Program-made: the position numbers and the translations under genes
Assembly (NCBI GenBank): GCA_024636505.1
Contig: JAGXGY010000017.1
Coordinates: forward strand, 1 to 60,422
From: Methylobacter sp.
GTDB lineage: Bacteria; Pseudomonadota; Gammaproteobacteria; Methylococcales; Methylomonadaceae
Length of the DNA stretch: 60,422 bases
Direction of reading: 5' to 3'
In this document: piece after piece, positions 36,753 to 46,203 of the stretch
Layout: each line of letters begins with the position of its first letter
How positions within the stretch are numbered: the first letter of the stretch is position 1
Notes under the pieces: model-generated
Seen by the model: the letters and a program-made list of their open reading frames with translations, nothing else
What the model was told of the DNA's origin: nothing
Database searches by the model: none

Positions 36753-37976
36753 ATGAAAAGAGTCGTAGTCACCGGTTTAGGCATCGTTTCCAGTATAGGG
36801 AATAACCGAAAAGAGGTTGTCGATTCCCTAAAAGAAGGCAGCTCAGGAATCGTTTTTGCAGACGTTTATAAAGACATGGGTTTTCGCAGTCATGTTCACG
36901 GGCCTATCGATATTGACTTAGACGCATTTATTGATCGTAAAGTTAAACGTTTTATGGGCGACGGCGCTGCGTTCAACTATGTTGCGATGCAGCAAGCGAT
37001 TGACGATTCCGGCCTAGCAGAATCAGAGGTATCGAATTTCAGAACCGGTCTGGTGATGGGTTCGGGGGGGCCGTCAACGTCGAACATTGTTGAAGCGGCC
37101 GATATTTTGCGCGAAAAAGGCATCAAAAAAGTGGGCCCTTATATGGTGCCCAGAAGCATGTCCAGCACCAATACCGCGTGCCTTGCGACCCCTTATAAAA
37201 TCAAAGGCGTCAATTACACTATCAGTTCCGCCTGTGCAACCAGCGCCCATTGTATCGGTCATGCGATGGAATTGATCCAGATGGGCAAACAGGATGTGGT
37301 GTTTGCCGGTGGCGGCGAAGAAGTGCATTGGAGCATGTCGATGCTGTTCGATGCGATGGGCGCGTTGTCATCCAAATACAATGACATGCCGACCACAGCA
37401 TCAAGACCTTATGATGAAACCCGCGACGGTTTTGTGATCTCCGGCGGCGGCGGTGTGTTGGTGATTGAGGAGCTGGAACACGCCAAAGCCCGTGGCGCGA
37501 AGATCTATGCAGAACTGACCGGTTACGGCGCGACATCCGACGGTTACGATATGGTGCAACCTTCCGGCGAAGGCGCGGTGCGTTGTATGCAGCAGGCCAT
37601 GGCGACTATCGGCGACAGCAAGATTGATTATATCAATGCCCACGGCACCAGTACGCCGGTCGGCGATACTCGGGAGCTTGAAGCCTTGCGCAATGTGTTC
37701 GGCCAGGATAACGTGCCGTTAGTCAGTTCGACAAAATCGCTGACAGGTCACGCATTGGGCGCGGCGGGTGTTAACGAGGCGATTTATTCGTTGTTAATGA
37801 TGGAAGAAAACTTCCTCAGCGCATCGGCCAACATCACCCAGCTTGATCGGGGCGCGGAAGGCATTCCGATCGTGCGTGAACGTAAAGACAACATTACGTT
37901 AAACACCATTATGTCGAACAGCTTCGGTTTTGGCGGCACTAACGCTACACTGATTTTTCAGCGTTATAACGGCTAA
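36753..37976 (+). CDS. fabB: FabB, beta-ketoacyl-ACP synthase I
   Basis: The 407-residue condensing enzyme has the active-site Cys in [14 protein letters not shown] and the two His residues in [12 protein letters not shown] and [14 protein letters not shown]. It elongates the cis-3-decenoyl-ACP made by FabA. Length and motifs match E. coli FabB (406). Together the two genes make the anaerobic-type unsaturated fatty acid pathway. Confidence 0.97.
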   Translation: MKRVVVTGLGIVSSIGNNRKEVVDSLKEGSSGIVFADVYKDMGFRSHVHGPIDIDLDAFIDRKVKRFMGDGAAFNYVAMQQAIDDSGLAESEVSNFRTGLVMGSGGPSTSNIVEAADILREKGIKKVGPYMVPRSMSSTNTACLATPYKIKGVNYTISSACATSAHCIGHAMELIQMGKQDVVFAGGGEEVHWSMSMLFDAMGALSSKYNDMPTTASRPYDETRDGFVISGGGGVLVIEELEHAKARGAKIYAELTGYGATSDGYDMVQPSGEGAVRCMQQAMATIGDSKIDYINAHGTSTPVGDTRELEALRNVFGQDNVPLVSSTKSLTGHALGAAGVNEAIYSLLMMEENFLSASANITQLDRGAEGIPIVRERKDNITLNTIMSNSFGFGGTNATLIFQRYNG

Positions 37977-38016
37977 CGTTGTTGCGTAGAAACATTTAGC
38001 TATTACCGCGAAGAAC

Positions 38017-38052
38017 ACAAAGGGCATGAAGATTAATCTTCATGCCCTTTGT
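38017..38052. repeat. Perfect 36-bp palindrome downstream of fabB
   Basis: ACAAAGGGCATGAAGATT (38017-38034) is followed directly by its exact reverse complement (38035-38052). There is no loop and no U-tract. It could stop fabB transcripts, bind a dimeric protein or extrude as a cruciform. Confidence 0.9.
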
Positions 38053-38185
38053 AGTTAAAATGAAGCTTGTTTAAGTTTGTCGGTAGGAAGTACACATCCT
38101 TCGAACCCCATTGTAGAATTGGACGGATTATTTTAGCCGTTCAATCCGTTTCATCCTTGTTCTATTTATACAATATCTACTGACC

Positions 38186-39142
38186 ATGTCAGATCCAAAT
38201 CAAAAATCCATAACTCAGTTTAACAAGCTGCAAAAGAAATTGCGGCATACCGTCGGCGATGCCATTGCCGACTACAATATGATCGAAAACGGCGACAAAA
38301 TCATGGTGTGCCTGTCCGGCGGCAAGGATTCGTTCACCCTGCTGGATATTTTGATGCACTTGCAACAGACCGCGCCGGTTGAGTTTGAGCTGATCGCAGT
38401 CAATCTGGATCAGAAACAGCCCGGTTTCCCCGAGCATGTATTGCCGTCATATCTGGAATCGATCGGCGTTCCCTATCATATTATCGAAAAAGACACCTAC
38501 AGCGTGGTCAAGCGGGTCATCCCCGAAGGCAACACCACCTGCGGGCTGTGTTCGCGCTTGCGGCGCGGTACTTTATACGGTTATGCCGAAGCCAATAACG
38601 TCAGCAAAATAGCCTTGGGCCATCATCGCGACGATATTCTGGAAACCTTTTTCCTGAATATTTTTTACGGCGGCAAACTAAAAGCCATGCCGCCGAAATT
38701 GTTGAGCGATGACAAGAAAAACATTATCATTCGGCCTTTGGCGTACACCCGCGAAAAAGACATCGAACGTCTGGCGGTATTTAAAGATTACCCGATTATC
38801 CCGTGTAACCTGTGCGGTTCGCAGGAAAACCTGCAACGCCAAGCCATGAAAATGATGTTAAACGGCTGGGATAAACAGTTCCCGGGGCGCTTGGAAACCA
38901 TTTTTACCAGTCTGAAAAATGTAGCGCCCTCGCAGTTGGCCGATACCCAGTTATTTGACTTTGCCGGACTAACGCGCAGCCTACAAGCCGAAGAGCAGGC
39001 AATGTCCTTTAACGCCAGGGATGGTGTGTATGCCGAAAACCTGCCGGGAGCAGGTTCGGCGATCGCCACGGATGGTGTGTATGCCTCTAGCCAGTCGGGA
39101 GCTGACGCAGCGAATGCCGGTTTGGACGTGTTAGCGCAGTGA
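38186..39142 (+). CDS. ttcA: TtcA, tRNA 2-thiocytidine synthetase
   Basis: The 318-residue protein has the PP-loop [14 protein letters not shown] and the paired cysteines [10 protein letters not shown], plus [10 protein letters not shown], which hold the iron-sulfur cluster. It thiolates C32 of certain tRNAs. The family core ends near residue 270 ([14 protein letters not shown]). The last 40 residues are two copies of a 17-residue repeat ([34 protein letters not shown]) and are not part of the enzyme. The stop overlaps the next start (GTGA). Confidence 0.95.
   Translation: MSDPNQKSITQFNKLQKKLRHTVGDAIADYNMIENGDKIMVCLSGGKDSFTLLDILMHLQQTAPVEFELIAVNLDQKQPGFPEHVLPSYLESIGVPYHIIEKDTYSVVKRVIPEGNTTCGLCSRLRRGTLYGYAEANNVSKIALGHHRDDILETFFLNIFYGGKLKAMPPKLLSDDKKNIIIRPLAYTREKDIERLAVFKDYPIIPCNLCGSQENLQRQAMKMMLNGWDKQFPGRLETIFTSLKNVAPSQLADTQLFDFAGLTRSLQAEEQAMSFNARDGVYAENLPGAGSAIATDGVYASSQSGADAANAGLDVLAQ
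39011..39112 (+). repeat. 51-bp dispersed repeat, two tandem units at the 3' end of ttcA
   Basis: Unit 1 is 39011-39061 and unit 2 is 39062-39112. Both carry the core GATGGTGTGTATGCC. In unit 1 the arms AACCTGC and GCAGGTT pair around CGGGA. The units are read in frame as part of TtcA. Related units lie in copD and shc. Confidence 0.9.
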
Positions 39143-39876
39143 GTCAAATTATTCTGTTTACCGATTTTGGGGCATCCGGCCCTTATCTTGGGCAAATGGA
39201 ATCGGTATTAAGGCAGACAGCGCCGACTGTGCCGGTTATCAACCTGCTGAGCAATGCGCCAATCGCCAATCCCCGCTTAAGTGCCTATTTATTGGCCGCA
39301 TTACGGCACAGTTTTCCGGTCAACAGCATTTTCCTTGCCGTCGTTGACCCGGGTGTCGGCGGCGGACGCAGAGCTGTAGTGCTGAGGGCCGACGGACAAA
39401 GCTTTGTCGGGCCGGATAACGGCTTGTTGAACACTGTCGCCGTTCAGGCTGAAAATGCGCAATGGTCGGAAATTATCTGGAGACCGGAACAGTGCTCGAT
39501 AAGCTTTCACGGTCGTGATATTTTCGCCTCGATTGCCGCAAAGTTGGCTATCAATGCAGTCGACCATTTATTGCAGCCTTTTGAGCGGAATGATTTAAGC
39601 GCTTGGTCTTGCGACTTAGCTGAAGTAATTTATTTCGATCATTACGGCAATGCCATGACCGGCCTGCGCTACCACGAAACCTATGCGGGCAAGACTTTAA
39701 TCGTGAACGAGGTTGCAATCAAGCAGGCCGATACCTTCGGTTCCGTTCAAAAACAGCGGGCTTTCTGGTATAAAAATTCCAGTGGCCTAGTCGAAGTTGC
39801 AGTGAATAAAGGTCATGCAGAACAGCAACTGGATTTGGAACTGGGAATGCGGGTCGGTTTTTCAGTCGAGCAATAA
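39139..39876 (+). CDS. SAM hydrolase (SAM hydroxide adenosyltransferase, DUF62)
   Basis: The 245-residue protein starts at GTG, overlapping the ttcA stop. It shows the family motifs [57 protein letters not shown] and [10 protein letters not shown]. The fluorinase-related family uses an activated water or halide on SAM. The His in FHGRD and the absence of the fluorinase loop favour the hydroxide (SAM hydrolase) type, giving adenosine and methionine. The physiological role is unclear. Confidence 0.88.
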   Translation: MSQIILFTDFGASGPYLGQMESVLRQTAPTVPVINLLSNAPIANPRLSAYLLAALRHSFPVNSIFLAVVDPGVGGGRRAVVLRADGQSFVGPDNGLLNTVAVQAENAQWSEIIWRPEQCSISFHGRDIFASIAAKLAINAVDHLLQPFERNDLSAWSCDLAEVIYFDHYGNAMTGLRYHETYAGKTLIVNEVAIKQADTFGSVQKQRAFWYKNSSGLVEVAVNKGHAEQQLDLELGMRVGFSVEQ

Positions 39877-40145
39877 GGAAACATCCCTGCGGGATGAAGC
39901 CAATGATTGTGAAGAGGTCTGCACCCCCTTACCAATCCGCGCCCAAGAAAGCCACTTCGCTTCACTCGTTGCGGGCGCTCCTTTCGGCCTGAAGGCCGAG
40001 GTCTAAAACCAGCAAGGAAAATTGATTAAGCCGATAACTCGGGATGAACAGCCTCGGCTTATGGTTTATAATCACTCCCTGTTTAAAGTATTCATCGACC
40101 GGCTTTCATAAGTTGGTCTTGACTGTCATTGGTTAAATATACCCC
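39877..40145. other. Intergenic region with short hairpins, upstream of prfB
   Basis: Two small hairpins are seen: CATCCC TGC GGGATG (39892-39906) and CGGCCT GA AGGCCG (39985-39998). The sequence between (CGCTTCACTCGTTGCGGGCG) resembles REP-type clutter. No gene is recognised, and no clear prfB promoter was picked out. Confidence 0.5.
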
Positions 40146-41244
40146 ATGCAAGAAATAAATCCGATTAAAAACACAATAGCCGACTTAAAAAGCCGTGGCG
40201 ATGCCCTTAGGAGGTATCTTTGACTTCGACGTTAAGAGCGAGCGTTTAGTCGAAGTTTTACGGGAACTGGAAAACCCAAAAATCTGGGATAACCCCGAAG
40301 AAGCGCAGGCTTTAGGCAAGGAACGCGGCCAGCTAGAAGTTATCGTTAATACCATTAATGACTTGGAGCACGGCCTTGCCGATGCCGAAGAACTGTTGTT
40401 GATGGCGGTCGAAGAAGATGATGAAGACACCGTTGAAACTGTCGTTGAAGATCTGAAGCACTTTGAAAAAAGAGTCGCAGAATTGGAGTTTCGCCGCATG
40501 TTTTCCGGGCAAATGGATGCCAATAATGCCTTTTTGGACATACAGTCCGGCTCCGGCGGCACCGAAGCTCAGGATTGGGCATCGATTATCGAGCGTATGT
40601 ATTTGCGTTGGGGTGAACAAAAAGGCTTTAAAACCGAATTGATTGAAGAATCTCAAGGCGACGTGGCCGGGATTAAAAGTGCTACGATCAAGTTTGAAGG
40701 CGAATATGCGTTCGGCTGGTTACGCACTGAAACCGGCGTACATCGCTTAGTCAGAAAATCGCCGTTCGATTCAGGCAATCGCCGTCATACCTCGTTTGCG
40801 TCGGTATTCGTATCGCCGGAAATCGACGACGATATCGACATTGACATCAATCCCGCAGATATTCGAATCGATGTTTATCGTGCCAGCGGCGCGGGCGGTC
40901 AGCATATCAACAAAACCGAATCGGCGGTGCGGATGACCCACAATCCAACCGGCATCGTCGTGCAATGCCAAAGCGACCGCTCGCAGCATAAAAACCGCGA
41001 CACCGCGATGAAGCAATTGAAAGCCAAATTGTATGAGCTGGAAATGCGCAAACGTAGCGAAACGGCTCAGGCATTGGAAGACACCAAGTCGGATATAGGC
41101 TGGGGCAGCCAGATTCGATCCTATGTTTTGGATCAGTCGCGGATCAAGGATTTGCGCACCAACGTAGAAACAGGCAATACCCAAGCGGTTCTGGACGGCG
41201 ATCTGGATCAGTTTATCGAGGCCAGCTTGAAGAGCGGTTTGTAA
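40146..41244 (+). CDS. prfB: Peptide chain release factor 2 (with programmed +1 frameshift)
   Basis: The true start is the ATG at 40146 ([20 protein letters not shown]). After 25 codons the frame meets CTT TGA at 40218-40223 and must slip +1 to continue [16 protein letters not shown]. The total is 365 residues, exactly the E. coli length. The stop-codon recognition motif is KSPFDSG and the peptidyl-hydrolysis loop is [18 protein letters not shown]2 ends translation at UGA and UAA. It is followed by lysS, the common proteobacterial pair. Confidence 0.97.
40211..40224 (+). promoter_or_regulatory. RF2 autoregulatory frameshift site
   Basis: AGGAGG (40210-40214 region) acts as an internal Shine-Dalgarno sequence three bases before CTT TGA C. 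This is the classic RF2 slip site: low RF2 makes the ribosome pause at UGA and shift +1. The SD here is AGGAGG, close to the E. coli AGGGGG. Confidence 0.95.
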
Positions 41245-41277
41245 AGATTAATACAAATAAAAGAGTAAACAAATAAC

Positions 41278-42777
41278 ATGTCAGAATTTGAGCACGACGA
41301 ACAAGAACAAATCAAACAACGCCGCAGCAAATTAAACGAGTTGCGCGAAAACGGCGGTATTGCGTTTCCTACCGATTTTCGCCGTAATGTCGTTGCAGGC
41401 GAACTGCTGGCCGAATACGGCGAAAAATCCAAGGAAGAGCTCGAAGCAGAACCCTTGCGGGTAAAACTGGCTGGGCGAATGATGACCCGGCGGGTGATGG
41501 GTAAAGCCAGTTTTGCGCATATTCAGGATATGTCCGGCAAGATGCAGTTGTATGTGACCCGCGATGCATTGCCCGAAAGTTTTTACAACGAGCAGTTCAA
41601 AAAGTGGGACATTGGCGATATTGTCGGCGCGGAAGGCGTGTTGTTTAAGACCCAGACCGGCGAGCTTAGCGTCAAGGTTGACGATATTCGCTTGCTGACC
41701 AAAGCCTTGCGACCGCTGCCGGAAAAATTTCACGGCATTGCCGATCAGGAAATCAAATACCGCCAGCGTTATCTGGATTTGATTATGAGCGAGCAATCGC
41801 GAAATACTTTTTTGATCCGTTCCAAGGTGGTCGCTTATATCCGTCAATTTTTGATTGAGCGCAATTTCCTGGAAGTCGAAACGCCGATGATGCAAATGAT
41901 TCCCGGCGGAGCAACGGCGCGGCCTTTTACCACTTTCCATAACGCGCTGGATATGGAGCTGTACTTGCGCATCGCGCCGGAATTGTATCTGAAGCGTCTG
42001 GTAGTCGGCGGTTTTGAGCGGGTGTTTGAGATCAACCGCAACTTTCGCAACGAAGGTTTATCGACGCGCCATAACCCCGAATTCACCATGCTGGAGTTTT
42101 ATCAGGCTTATGCCGAATATGGCGATTTGATGGATTTGACCGAAGCGATGCTGCGCGGCGTGGCGCTTGAAGTCTTGGGGCAAACCGAAATCACCTATCA
42201 AGGCGAGCAATACGATTTCGGCAAACCGTTCGACCGTATGACTGTGGTCGATTCGATCCTGCATTTTAACCCCGAGTTGACGGCGGAAAATCTTGCCAGC
42301 CGCGAAACTGCTGTTGAGGTCGCCAACAAGCTGAATATTCCGGTCAAGGACGGTTACGGTCTGGGCAAAATCCAGATCGAGATATTCGAAAAAACCGTCG
42401 AAAGCCGCTTGATGAATCCGACCTTCATTACCGCTTATCCGGTTGAAGTGTCGCCATTGGCAAGACGCAATGATGACGATCCGCATGTCACCGACCGTTT
42501 CGAGTTTTTTGTCGGCGGACGGGAAATAGCCAACGGTTTTACCGAGTTGAACGATGCCGAGGATCAGGCCGCCCGTTTCCAAAAACAGGTCGAAGAAAAA
42601 GAGGCCGGTGATATTGAAGCCATGCATTTCGACGCCGACTATATTGTCGCACTGGAACACGGGATGCCGCCGACGGCAGGCGAGGGCATCGGTATCGACC
42701 GTCTGGTCATGCTGTTTGCCGATGCGCCGTCAATCCGCGATGTGTTGCTGTTTCCGCATATGCGGCCTAAGGGTTGA
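41278..42777 (+). CDS. lysS: Lysyl-tRNA synthetase (class II)
   Basis: The 499-residue enzyme has the N-terminal OB-fold anticodon domain and class II motifs: [40 protein letters not shown], and [19 protein letters not shown] near the end. It charges tRNA-Lys. It follows prfB by 33 bases. The frame ends at a REP-like palindrome. Confidence 0.98.
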   Translation: MSEFEHDEQEQIKQRRSKLNELRENGGIAFPTDFRRNVVAGELLAEYGEKSKEELEAEPLRVKLAGRMMTRRVMGKASFAHIQDMSGKMQLYVTRDALPESFYNEQFKKWDIGDIVGAEGVLFKTQTGELSVKVDDIRLLTKALRPLPEKFHGIADQEIKYRQRYLDLIMSEQSRNTFLIRSKVVAYIRQFLIERNFLEVETPMMQMIPGGATARPFTTFHNALDMELYLRIAPELYLKRLVVGGFERVFEINRNFRNEGLSTRHNPEFTMLEFYQAYAEYGDLMDLTEAMLRGVALEVLGQTEITYQGEQYDFGKPFDRMTVVDSILHFNPELTAENLASRETAVEVANKLNIPVKDGYGLGKIQIEIFEKTVESRLMNPTFITAYPVEVSPLARRNDDDPHVTDRFEFFVGGREIANGFTELNDAEDQAARFQKQVEEKEAGDIEAMHFDADYIVALEHGMPPTAGEGIGIDRLVMLFADAPSIRDVLLFPHMRPKG

Positions 42778-42784
42778 TTACGAG

Positions 42785-42835
42785 TGTGGGAGCGACGCCC
42801 ACGTCGCGATTCGCGACGTGGGCGTCGCTCCCACA
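42785..42835. repeat. REP-like palindrome, copy 2
   Basis: Perfect 25-base arms (42785-42809 and 42811-42835) are separated by one base. The left arm begins TGTGGGAGCGACGCCCACGT. Compared with copy 1 at 14190, T is replaced by C on the left arm and A by G on the right, so pairing is kept. It lies between convergent lysS and gloB. Confidence 0.92.
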
Positions 42836-42855
42836 TCATTGCTTCCGCTGTCTCA

Positions 42856-43620
42856 TCAAAACTCGTCCTTCAACCTTCTGACTTGGGCAAAAATATCCAG
42901 CGGCTTTTTGCCCACCATCTGTATAGTTTCCTGCAATCCCAAACTGTCTTCCCTGAAAAACGGATTGGTCGCCAATTCCTGTTCTATCGTCGATGGCACT
43001 GTCGGCAGATTCTTTGCCCTTAGCTGATTGATAAGCGCCATGCGTTGCTGTAACTGCAGGTTTTCGGGTTCCACCGTTAACGCAAACCGGCCATTGGCTT
43101 GCGTGTATTCATGCGCGCAATAGATTTGGGTCGATGCCGGTAGCGCTTTTAATATCTGCAGCGAGCGCCACATCTGTTCCGCTGTGCCTTCAAACAAGCG
43201 GCCGCAGCCCATCACAAACAAGGTGTCCCCGCAAAACAGCGCGTTGTCGTCAATAAAGTGATAAACAATATGACCGCTGGTATGGCCGGGAGTCGATATG
43301 ATTTTAGCTGTATGCTTGCCAAGCATTACTACATCGCCATCAACAACGCCGCGATCGATGCCGGGGATGCGCTGCTGGTCGGCAAGCGCCGCAATCACCG
43401 TGCAGCCGGTCAGTTGTTTCAGCTCCAGATTGCCGCCGACATGATCGCCGTGATGATGGGTGTTCAGAATATGGCTTAAGCGCCAGTTATTTTTTGCCAG
43501 AACATCCAGTACCGGCTGGGCAACAGCGGGGTCGACCGCCGCTGTGTCGCCCGATGCGGCGTCGTGAAGCAGATAAATGTAATTATCATTTAAGACCGGG
43601 AGTTGCAGAATGGTCAACAT
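42856..43620 (-). CDS. gloB: Hydroxyacylglutathione hydrolase (glyoxalase II)
   Basis: The 254-residue metallo-beta-lactamase-fold protein has the two-metal motif LNTHHHGDHVGG, with STPGHTSGHIVY and GDTLFVMGCGRLFEGT, and the C-terminal glyoxalase II extension (HEYTQANGRFAL onward). It cleaves S-lactoylglutathione to lactate and glutathione in methylglyoxal detoxification. It is convergent with lysS. Confidence 0.96.
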   Translation of the reverse strand: MLTILQLPVLNDNYIYLLHDAASGDTAAVDPAVAQPVLDVLAKNNWRLSHILNTHHHGDHVGGNLELKQLTGCTVIAALADQQRIPGIDRGVVDGDVVMLGKHTAKIISTPGHTSGHIVYHFIDDNALFCGDTLFVMGCGRLFEGTAEQMWRSLQILKALPASTQIYCAHEYTQANGRFALTVEPENLQLQQRMALINQLRAKNLPTVPSTIEQELATNPFFREDSLGLQETIQMVGKKPLDIFAQVRRLKDEF

Positions 43621-43707
43621 GTTTTTAAGTCCTCACAATATCGGTGGTCTTAAGTGCCAGGCAACATCAGTATGCTGGGTATTTTGGATATGCGGGAAGA
43701 CCGCGTT

Positions 43708-44043
43708 TTAATGGCCTTTCCCTAAGCTTCTGATTTCTTGTAATTCACCATTTTCAAAACGGAGGTAATGCTGTAAACGGTAAGGGCCGAAATTGTACAC
43801 CCACTCTTCTATCAGAATTTCTTCATATTCATGAATATCAAGAGTTCTGCGTGGATGATGTAGCGTACTGCCCGTTATTTTGGTCCGGGTTTGAACGGAT
43901 TCGGGTTCGGGTTCGCCGCACCGGGCCAGTACATAGCTTTTATGATCGCCCAAATTAATTAGCCTTTGTCCGCATCGCATTGCAGCTAGGGCATTGAAAG
44001 AGCATAAACTCAGAACCAGGATCCATGTAGTGCTATTTTTCAT
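43708..44043 (-). CDS. DUF2845-type small exported protein
   Basis: I start at MKNSTTWILVLSLCSFNALA (111 residues), because AAAGG lies nine bases upstream; an ATG two codons earlier is also possible. A signal peptide is followed by MRCGQRLINLGDHKSYVLAR and CGEPEPE, then EEWVYNFGPYRLQHYLRFEN. This matches the DUF2845 pattern. The two cysteines may form a disulfide in the periplasm. The function is unknown. Confidence 0.8.
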   Translation of the reverse strand: MKNSTTWILVLSLCSFNALAAMRCGQRLINLGDHKSYVLARCGEPEPESVQTRTKITGSTLHHPRRTLDIHEYEEILIEEWVYNFGPYRLQHYLRFENGELQEIRSLGKGH

Positions 44044-44182
44044 CGGCATAAACCTTTATCAAAAATGGAAGAATAAATGTTGATGAAGCCGTAAATATTT
44101 AATACTACTAATGAGCAAGTCGGGCGTAAATAGAAGCCCGATCTACAGTTTTTTAAGAATTTACCGTTATTATGCTCACTTT

Positions 44183-46045
44183 TTATGCGCAGAATTTCTC
44201 AACTTGAGTAAGGATTCCGTGTCTATCCAGGTTGCATAATGACAGCAATTCCTCTCTGGTACCTTGTTCGACAAAACTATCCGGCAGGCCGATATTCAGC
44301 ACCGGCATCAGGATTTGTTGAGTTTGCAGGAAGTCGTTGACGGCACTGCCTGCACCACCGGCGAGTACGTTTTCTTCGACAGTGATCAGTACGTCGTGGC
44401 TCTTGGCTAACTCGAGTATCAGTTCGGCATCAATAGGTTTAACAAAGCGCATATTGACTACAGTTGCATCCAGCTGTTTTCCCACTTCCAGTGCCGGGGT
44501 TACCATGCTGCCCCAGGCCAGTATCGCGATGCGGCTGCCTTGATGACGAATTTCGGCTTTACCTATCGGCAATGCTGTCATGGTGTTGTTGACGGCAACG
44601 CCGGGGCCTTTGCCGCGCGGATAACGTACCGAAGCCGGGCCTTCGTGCAGAAAGCCGGTATAGAGCATTTGTCGGCATTCGTTTTCGTCGGCAGGGGCCA
44701 TCACCAGCATGTTGGGGATGCAGCGCATGTAGCTGTAATCGAAACTGCCGGCGTGGGTCGGGCCATCGGGGCCGACTAAACCTGCGCGATCCAGGGCGAA
44801 CAACACATCCAGATTCTGAATGGCAACATCGTGGATCATTTGGTCGTAAGCCCGTTGCAAAAAGGTCGAATAAATCGCCACCACCGGTTTTGCGCCCTGA
44901 CAGGCTTGTCCTGCGGCCAGCGTTACCGCGTGTTGCTCGGCAATGGCGACATCGAAATAGCGTTTCGGGTAGCATTCTGAAAATTTGACCAGTCCCGAAC
45001 CCTCGCGCATAGCGGGAGTAATGCCCAATAAGCGTTCGTCAAGGGCTGCCATATCGCAGAGCCAGTCACCAAATACTTGGGTGTAAGTCGGGTGCGGGGA
45101 GGGCGCTGATTTAGGCAGGCAATCTTTGCTGGGATCGAATGCCGGTACGCCGTGATAGGCCAACGGGTCTTTCTCGGCAGGCGGATAACCTTTGCCTTTT
45201 TGGGTGACGATATGCAAAAAACGGGGGCCGCTTATGTCTTTCAGGTTTTCCAGTGTCGATACCAGCATGTCCAGGTCATGTCCGTCTATCGGACCGATAT
45301 AATTAAAGCCCAGCTCTTCAAATAGAGTGCCGGGTACCACCATGCCTTTCATGTGTTCTTCGGTGCGCCTTGCCAGTTCCCAGACGCTGGGCATGCTGCT
45401 TAAGGCTTTTTTGCTGTTTTCGCGCATCGATGAATAAAATTTACTGGATAAAACTTTGGTCAGATAATTATTCATTGCGCCGACCGGCGGTGAGATCGAC
45501 ATATCGTTATCGTTCAGGATCACCAGTAGATTGGCATCCAGAGCGCCCGCATGGTTCATCGCTTCAAAAGCCATGCCGCCGGTGATACTGCCGTCGCCGA
45601 TAATCGCCACCATTTTCTTGTCTTCGCCTTTTAACTCGGACGCAATCGCCATGCCTAATGCCGCGCTGATCGAGGTGCTGGAATGGCCGACGCCGAACGC
45701 ATCGTATTCGCTCTCCGCGCGATTGGGAAACGCCGAGACCCCGTCCCGGGTGCGAATGGTGGTCATCCGTTCTTTACGGCCGGTCAGAATCTTGTGCGGA
45801 TAGGCCTGATGGCCGACATCCCAAACCAGCTGATCGGATGGCGTGTCGAACACGTAATGCAAGGCTATGGTTAACTCAACGGTACCTAAACCTGCGGAAA
45901 AATGACCGCCGGAAATACTCACGGTATGGGTTAAAAAATCGCGTAGTTCTTTTGCTAGAGGTTTAAGCTGGCTTTTCGACAGTTTGCGCACATCGGCTGG
46001 GGTGTTGATATCTTTAAGCAGTGGGTAGTTATGTATGGTATTCAT
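44183..46045 (-). CDS. dxs: 1-deoxy-D-xylulose-5-phosphate synthase
   Basis: The 620-residue thiamine-diphosphate enzyme shows [20 protein letters not shown], the TPP motif [18 protein letters not shown], and the transketolase middle domain ([20 protein letters not shown]). It condenses pyruvate and glyceraldehyde 3-phosphate, the first step of the MEP pathway for isoprenoids. I use the ATG at 46045 with AAGGAAA four bases upstream, not the TTG before it. Its place next to the hopanoid genes fits a role as precursor supplier. Confidence 0.96.
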   Translation of the reverse strand: MNTIHNYPLLKDINTPADVRKLSKSQLKPLAKELRDFLTHTVSISGGHFSAGLGTVELTIALHYVFDTPSDQLVWDVGHQAYPHKILTGRKERMTTIRTRDGVSAFPNRAESEYDAFGVGHSSTSISAALGMAIASELKGEDKKMVAIIGDGSITGGMAFEAMNHAGALDANLLVILNDNDMSISPPVGAMNNYLTKVLSSKFYSSMRENSKKALSSMPSVWELARRTEEHMKGMVVPGTLFEELGFNYIGPIDGHDLDMLVSTLENLKDISGPRFLHIVTQKGKGYPPAEKDPLAYHGVPAFDPSKDCLPKSAPSPHPTYTQVFGDWLCDMAALDERLLGITPAMREGSGLVKFSECYPKRYFDVAIAEQHAVTLAAGQACQGAKPVVAIYSTFLQRAYDQMIHDVAIQNLDVLFALDRAGLVGPDGPTHAGSFDYSYMRCIPNMLVMAPADENECRQMLYTGFLHEGPASVRYPRGKGPGVAVNNTMTALPIGKAEIRHQGSRIAILAWGSMVTPALEVGKQLDATVVNMRFVKPIDAELILELAKSHDVLITVEENVLAGGAGSAVNDFLQTQQILMPVLNIGLPDSFVEQGTREELLSLCNLDRHGILTQVEKFCA

Positions 46046-46162
46046 CAAATTTCCTTGCTAGTCTGAAATATCCCCATTTAGGGGGATTATTTGAGCTTGA
46101 TAATAATGCACTAGCATTATTGTGTTTTTTGGTGACCTCCTCGTTCACGGGGGAGGAACAAT

Positions 46163-46186
46163 CCGCCGACCTTTATCTGTCGGCGG
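46163..46186 (-). terminator. Putative terminator after copD
   Basis: On the minus strand CCGCCGAC and GTCGGCGG pair around an 8-base loop about 20 bases after the copD stop. A second hairpin (CCTCC/GGAGG) and a third, AATAATGC ACTA GCATTATT, follow toward dxs. The T-tract is short, so it is only a candidate. Confidence 0.45.
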
Positions 46187-46203
46187 GTGTGGACTGAAAC
46201 ATA

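Noticed and set aside
39030..39112. GGCGATCGCC at unit junctions as a cyanobacterial HIP1 site
   Set aside because: HIP1 is a property of cyanobacterial genomes. Here the octamer occurs as part of the 51-bp unit only, so the match is likely coincidental.
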